NCBI GenBank assembly: GCA_020746875.1
Contig: JAGTJL010000003.1
Span: forward strand, 2,976,001 to 3,040,000
Reading direction: 5' to 3'
Length of the DNA stretch: 64,000 bases
Source of the DNA: Rhexocercosporidium sp. MPI-PUGE-AT-0058
Taxonomy: Eukaryota > Ascomycota > Leotiomycetes > Helotiales
The translations under genes were made by a program, and so were the position numbers. Of this stretch, positions 58,336-64,000 are shown one piece after another. The notes beneath the pieces were generated by a model that was not told where the DNA came from, searched no databases, and saw only the letters and a list, made by a program, of their open reading frames with translations. Each line of letters starts with the position of its first letter. Positions within the stretch are counted from its first letter, which is position 1.

Positions 58336-60328
58336 AACAACGGTCGAGCATGTTTAGATTTACCATTCATGCATGCATGCATTTCATTCTCACAAGCAAA
58401 ACACTGCTGCACTTTCTTCTACTCTACACCCAGTATTTTCCCTTCAACTCACTCCCCCAATTACGTCTTCTCGGCTCGTGGGTGGCTTTGCTTCCCTTAC
58501 TTAGTTCTAGTTCAAGCACAACTTCACGGACTCGGCTTCCAATTACGACGCCTCCCTCTCCTTGCCCTCCCTCCCCTCACTCAAGGGCCGTCTAGCTGTC
58601 CGATCAAGTTCAATAATTCAGGGGCTGATGATTACATATGCAAATCCTCGTACACCAGTCGACGACATGCAAACAGGACAGTAGCCAGCATGAGCACTAC
58701 TGCAGTCTAACAAGCCCGACATGTGCGGATGTATCCCCTCTCCAAATCAGCACCCGAGGATTCCTTTTTAGCTTGGTGCAGTATGTACTAGAGCCTCGAG
58801 ATTTCTTGGGATTACAAGTCTCAGGTCTAGAGTTCCCAACTGATAATAGGGCACGTTTGAGAGTAATAAGCAGTTGGCCGTGGTGGGAGATGATGTTGAT
58901 GTCCTGCAGATGTCCTGCATAGAGGGGTACTAGCCCTTGACTTTGACATCGAATCATCGCCATCTCGGACCTCAATTCATCCCCAGGAACAACCAGATTA
59001 CCAATCAACCAATAAGAATTAGAATACCGCAAACATACCAGCAGCAAATCAAATAATCTCAAGAAGAATCTACCCCTCATATCCTCACAGCCTGAGGATA
59101 CAATACCTACGTAGAGAGGGTTGCATTCTACTGCTGCATGCATTTATCCTCAACAACAAGCAGCCAGCCGCAAGTGTCCAGCCGATCTGATCCAGCACAT
59201 CACAGCTAACCATCTGTATGGACCGCCTTCGCCCAGAGGCTGTCTGCTTCTGAAACGATTGAGCTTGTCTGACGCGTGTAAGCGCCAAATCAGCATCTAG
59301 GAAATGCTGCAAATCCCTCCAGACGGCTCACGACTCCACAAAACACCAAGCTCCTCGTCCAGTCCCCGCCCAGTCTACGATAGCTGACAGCTCCCGATGC
59401 GGAACGCGGGATAGAAAATAGGCTACAAGATGCAAGCTGCACACCCACCACCTTCAAATCTCTCTTATTTCCATGTGCAAACTCTTTCCAATGGGTTGAG
59501 ATCTAGACGATCAATCCCGAATCCACGGATCACACTCTACCTATATGTTCTGTGTTATCATAACATCTTCCGCTTACCGAGTATGCACCAAAAGAAAAAA
59601 AGAAGGAAAAATCTTCAATTCCTGCATAAACCTGCTGTTGTGGCCAGTGGCCACCACCAAGGCAATGCAGCAGCAGCAGTAACGTCCAGCATACCAAGAC
59701 TCAAGACACATCTACTCTCCTCGAACCTGCATCCTAGCCCATTCCATGTGACGCCAGTCTTTCGTGCATGAAGAAGGACCACGTCCACGGGCAACCAGAT
59801 GGCCTGTTCCCTCCCATCTCCATATTAATATCTGAAGACAAATTGATAGAATGAAAAGACAATGCCCCGAGCCTGAGCCGGCCTCCTATCGCAAGCCAGC
59901 ACTGTTTCCAGCTTGAGAGAGATTCAAGGGGTGGGAGATAAAGTGGTGTATCTTGTATAAAACGAAACATTGATCGAAATACAACGTTCATCATTCACTC
60001 AAAAGGAGCTATAGTCCAGTTGATCTGGAGCTTCCAGGGTTTTGTGCCAAGGGCGTGGGGTAACTCGTGCAAATCCCATGCATCCTCTTTCCTTCCTGGG
60101 CTCTTCGTATATATCCGCGAAAGTGCTGTGCTGTAGACCATGGCTACATCATACAGTAAGTAACTGCAAAGCTGCTTAGCTGCACCTCCATGACCTACCT
60201 ATCCGCCTTTCTGTATATACATATCCTGTCGTGAAGCCCTCAACTCAGCTACTCTGCACTCCTCTGCACCCCTCAGCTTCACGATCTCGTACCGCTATCG
60301 CCGTACACCAGACCCCCAAAGCCCGCAC

Positions 60329-60343
60329 GTCGTACAGTACGAC
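60329..60343. repeat. 15-bp perfect palindrome
   Basis: GTCGTACAGTACGAC reads the same on both strands around a central A. GTAC-containing sequence recurs nearby (about 60632-60650 and 62698-62722). No function assigned. Confidence 0.6.
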
Positions 60344-63300
60344 CGAAGCCCAACCCTCAAGCATCCCACCCCCCACACCCTCAACTCTGCTCACGTCCAA
60401 GTCAGAGTCAACCAGGTCAGGATAACCGCTGTACCAACCCATGGTAAACGAGCCGCAAACCCCGATTCTTTCAGTCGTGGCACATACCATCACGGGTCTC
60501 CCTGCACGCAGATCTGGGAGTGCCACGATTACAGAGTCTGAGGACTGGAGCAGGGATGAATCTTGTGGTTTCTCTGCCAGGTAACAGATAAGATGGAGGG
60601 ATTTTCATGGATGTCTTGATTTGATATGCACCGGTACAGTACCGTACAGTATGTGATTCTGGGCATGCACGCAAGGCCACCAAAGAGTCAAGGTGAAAGA
60701 GAAGAGGGCCCGCCCATGAGACAAGATAGGCATCATGGGATGGAGATGGCAGATCCTACATTCTTAAATCATGAACTTGAAACATCAACGCGTCGATCAG
60801 ATCCATCAAACGAGATTTGACATGCAGCTCACCCTCCACCTCACGTTTGAGCCGCGTTCTTGTTTACACTTGTGTCACTTTTTTTTGTCTCCTGCTTCCT
60901 CGAGATGAGAAGAGCGGGGTGACAGCAGGTGAGGAATAGGGGTCCTCGCCAAGATGGGGAAACTCCAGCAGATATTGCCACCAACCACATGCCCCGACTT
61001 GGACATGTACGAAGTATATCCTCATTTTCTCTACCTACCCCAACCCAACCAGTACATACCTAGAGCACCTCAAACTCTAAGATATACAAAAGTCAAACCC
61101 GTCACCTCTGCCCTCTACCCCCTAGAATATCAAGATTCCCGACATTTAAATTGCACCCTCACCATCGGCACGCACGAACGAACGCACAGCCATTCCCCTA
61201 ACCCCCAAAGATCATCTCGACTCCCCAGCCTAGCCTGCGAACAGACAGCTGGAAATACGACACTTTGAGCTTGTCAAAGGTGTCGACCTAGGTACTTACC
61301 CAGGTACGACCAAGACAAGAAGGCTTAAAACTTTAAAGTATAATCCTCAAGCAGCTCCACCAACTCTCAGACCCTGTAAATTAGATACATCATCTGCGAC
61401 TGTGAGATGAGACAGCCAAAATGTTATTTCCAATAGCGATACTCTTCTCCATCTTGTTTTTTTTGAGTGGTGATGGGAAAGAACTATTTGATTTTGACTT
61501 TCTCCACAAATGTGATGCCGACTTGTTAGACAGTCTCTAGAAAGTAGTGCAGAGCTTGTTGAGATGAGAGCTCGAGGGCTCGAGAGCACGGTGCAGGTGA
61601 AACTACTACGGCTACATATATGCAATTACAGACGCAGAACAGGCACCCAGCCCATCCGCACAACAACTGAAAGGTTAATGACCTCCCCAGAAAATGCCTA
61701 AATGCAAGCAAAATGCTATTTATTTCCCAGAAAATAGTCCAAGGCAAATTAATCACGCCCAACTAAAATACTTGGCGATCTTGTTGTCAGATCGCGCTAT
61801 CCCTTGAGCGTCTGAGACATATACAGTAGCTTCACCTGAGGAATTTGATCTTGCCGCGCCACTTCATCTTTTGTTGCTAGGCTTCATCAAATAAGAATTG
61901 AAAGAAGCATGTCTGGAGATTACTTACCCCTCTCGCTCTTCAGCTGCATGCAGTATTCTGGCTGTATTGGAAATGCAGGATACCAGGCCGAGTCTTTCGA
62001 GAGAATGGGATGGCAGAAATATTACCTCGGCGGGCCTTTTGTGGTTTAGATGTAACGATCCTTAGAAATGATGATGAGCCTCACTTTCCATCTTTCGTAC
62101 TATCTAGCGTACATAAGGAGATATCCCCCAGCTACCTACTGTAGGGTAAAAAAGATCCCTGAGCTACCCCGCACGAACAATCCCTTCTCCTCCCTCATCA
62201 AACCTTCCTTACCTTACCTTCATCATCTAAAAGAAGAAAAAGAGAAGAAAGTACTACTTATTCGATCCATCAAATCTTGTCTCCCTAGTACATTATGCAG
62301 CTGTTCCCCGTCTCTCACACTCACCAGCCGTTGAATACGAGCTCCCTGCATATGAATCACACCACACCACATCCCACATCCCACGCCCTTCAACCCATCA
62401 CATCAACCCCCAACCCACCCCCTCTTCAGTCATCGCATCGAAAACGAACACTCCCCAAAAAGAAGATCCAGGACCCCTAAACCACTTAACAAATCCTCGA
62501 ATCCCAAGCTCCAAGCAGTCAGTGGAGTCCATCCCACCACTCACATACCAGCACCTCTCATCCGTAGTATAGAATGATATGCAGCGCTTAAGAACGCCCG
62601 ACTCCGCAATGACGACTATATATCCATCTTCGAATGTAGATCTCTCCCTTTTATGCTCTTGGCTCCTGCTAAGAGTGGGAGTGAGGCGTGCGATATAGTA
62701 CAGTACAGTACCTCTCGTACAGCGAGCACCCTCAGATCGTCTTCTTAAAAAGAAGGTCAAAAACACGAGAACGAAATAAAAACCAACGTTAACTTAGCAC
62801 AGCAACTAGAAGTCTAGTAAGTCCTCGGCTTCTACCTTCAAAATAGGCACTGTTGGTTCGGCTTGGCGGCATTGGCGGGTGACGAGTCCTCGGTACTTTT
62901 CCTCTCGACGAACGTCACCTTTTTTTTTTGGGTCTGGCTGACAGACAGCACGGGTCTTTGTTTCCATTGATTCTTCATATATTTTTCTGTCACTTTACTC
63001 CTTTAATTGAGAGTATTTTTAATAAATAAATTAAATAAAAAAAAAGCTTTCCACACCGCCCAAACCCCAGCAATGGCAGAGCTTACAGAGCAAGACCCCT
63101 CAAGACCTTCAAAATTCCAGGGTCCTAGTCCACCGAAGCGGGGCAACACCAACTAGAAAAATCCCCAGCACCATCGGCGGAGACTGACTGTGGCAGTGTA
63201 GCCGCCAGCCAAGAATAGATCAATTATCCGCACAGTGCGGAAGAAGGACATGAGACGAAACTTATCACTTTTCCTACAAAGTATGATGGTAAGCGCGAGA

Positions 63301-64000
63301 CTGACATCGGACGAAAAGAGATGAGATGTCTCACACATCGCGTTCCTTTTCTCCGGGCGATCCGGATGTTTACTTTTCTTGTCTTAGTAGGGCAAAATAA
63401 AAAGTTGGGGTCCAATCTTTTGGTTTGATAAAGGTTGAGCTGTTGTTTCGTGTATGCTTGCAAATTATAATCGATTGTTGGCATTTCTGGGGTTCACTTT
63501 CGATGTTGACGATTTGCCTGGATGCACGTTCGTGCCTGATTTGATTATTCTTGCAGACCGGGGGAAAAGGGGGGATCTCTTAAGCGAGCCCCTGAATCGG
63601 CAAATTTCACAATTGACATTGACATTCTTTCAAGCCGAAAGTTCCGCAAGTTATCATTCTACTTTAAACTTAGCACAAGGCCTTGCAACTACTAGTCACG
63701 CATGTCTTGTAACCTACTAAAGGAATTGGAACAAAGTGAAGGAAACTTGTTACTCTTTACCACTGCCAGGTTTGCTCGTTCAGGATGTGAATCTGGAAAT
63801 CGTCCTCAGGGAAGAGTCCGCAGAGAATGATAGAGGTAAACAAGTTTTATAGCATAGCACATTATGTGAATAAGCTTTACTTCTCTGCATCAACCAGAGA
63901 ACAAGATACCTCTCCTTCACAAATAGTACGTCGCCTACCGAGAAGAACAATCTCTCACCCTTACATCGACAGCTATGCTACGAACATCTCAGAGCCCATC

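Larger units (their letters stand above)
57218..64000. other. Long gene-poor stretch
   Basis: About 6.8 kb in which no coding frame over ~150 codons and no recognisable exon chain was found on either strand. The part next to the BNI4-like gene (57218-58600) holds C/T and purine tracts and probably its promoter and 5' leader. The part 62930-63060 is AT-rich, with runs of T and A. Short palindromes with GTAC cores recur (for example 60329-60343). A gene starting beyond the window cannot be excluded. Confidence 0.55.

Noticed and set aside
58191..58595. 134-codon plus-strand frame over the purine tract
   Set aside because: Its composition follows from the purine run and it has no family resemblance. 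Its ATG and length fit chance in a biased tract.

Overview
The window is nuclear DNA of a filamentous ascomycete, probably of the Leotiomycetes type (the class is inference from general gene style, not from a marker). Twenty protein genes are supported, plus one decayed gene. Most have short GT-AG introns of about 45-160 nt with CTRAY-like branch sites. Gene models were built by joining exons by hand; in every case reading frame and splice phase agree across all junctions.

Layout. 1-3867: no gene recognised. 3868-10247 (+): a 13-exon, 1760-residue ankyrin protein whose N-terminal region looks like a nucleotidyltransferase fold. 10811-12768 (-): siderophore transporter, divergent from a decayed Zn2Cys6-family regulator (13575-15133). 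15499-18010: two orphan genes. 18783-22193: a Mn-superoxide dismutase without a mitochondrial leader, divergent from a ferric reductase. 22821-24353 (+): secreted histidine acid phosphatase-like enzyme. 24977-27394 (-): pheromone receptor STE3, preceded by a cluster of a 7-bp motif in both orientations. 28656-34873 (-): alpha/beta hydrolase, an orphan membrane/coiled-coil protein and a cytochrome P450. 35950-38138 (-): HSPA12-like Hsp70, divergent from a coiled-coil protein (39002-41259). 41419-43914 (-): polytopic membrane protein, divergent from a CFEM/GPI cell-surface protein (44852-45604). 46250-47820 (-): secreted M28 aminopeptidase. 49530-50842 (+): orphan membrane protein. 51071-53016 (-): tRNA-dihydrouridine synthase DUS1. 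54431-57217 (-): BNI4-like bud-neck protein. 57218-64000: about 6.8 kb in which no gene is recognised.

How genes relate. There is no biosynthetic cluster. Four loci (siderophore transporter, ferric reductase, Mn-SOD, CFEM protein) fit iron acquisition and redox balance, but they lie 7-30 kb apart and ordinary genes separate them, so a shared role is only suggestive. The strongest candidates for something undescribed are the ankyrin/nucleotidyltransferase-like protein, the motif cluster upstream of STE3, a GTG-initiated presequence-like extension of DUS1, and the five-lesion decay of the regulator next to the siderophore transporter. No tRNA, rRNA, transposase, CRISPR array or virus-like gene was recognised.
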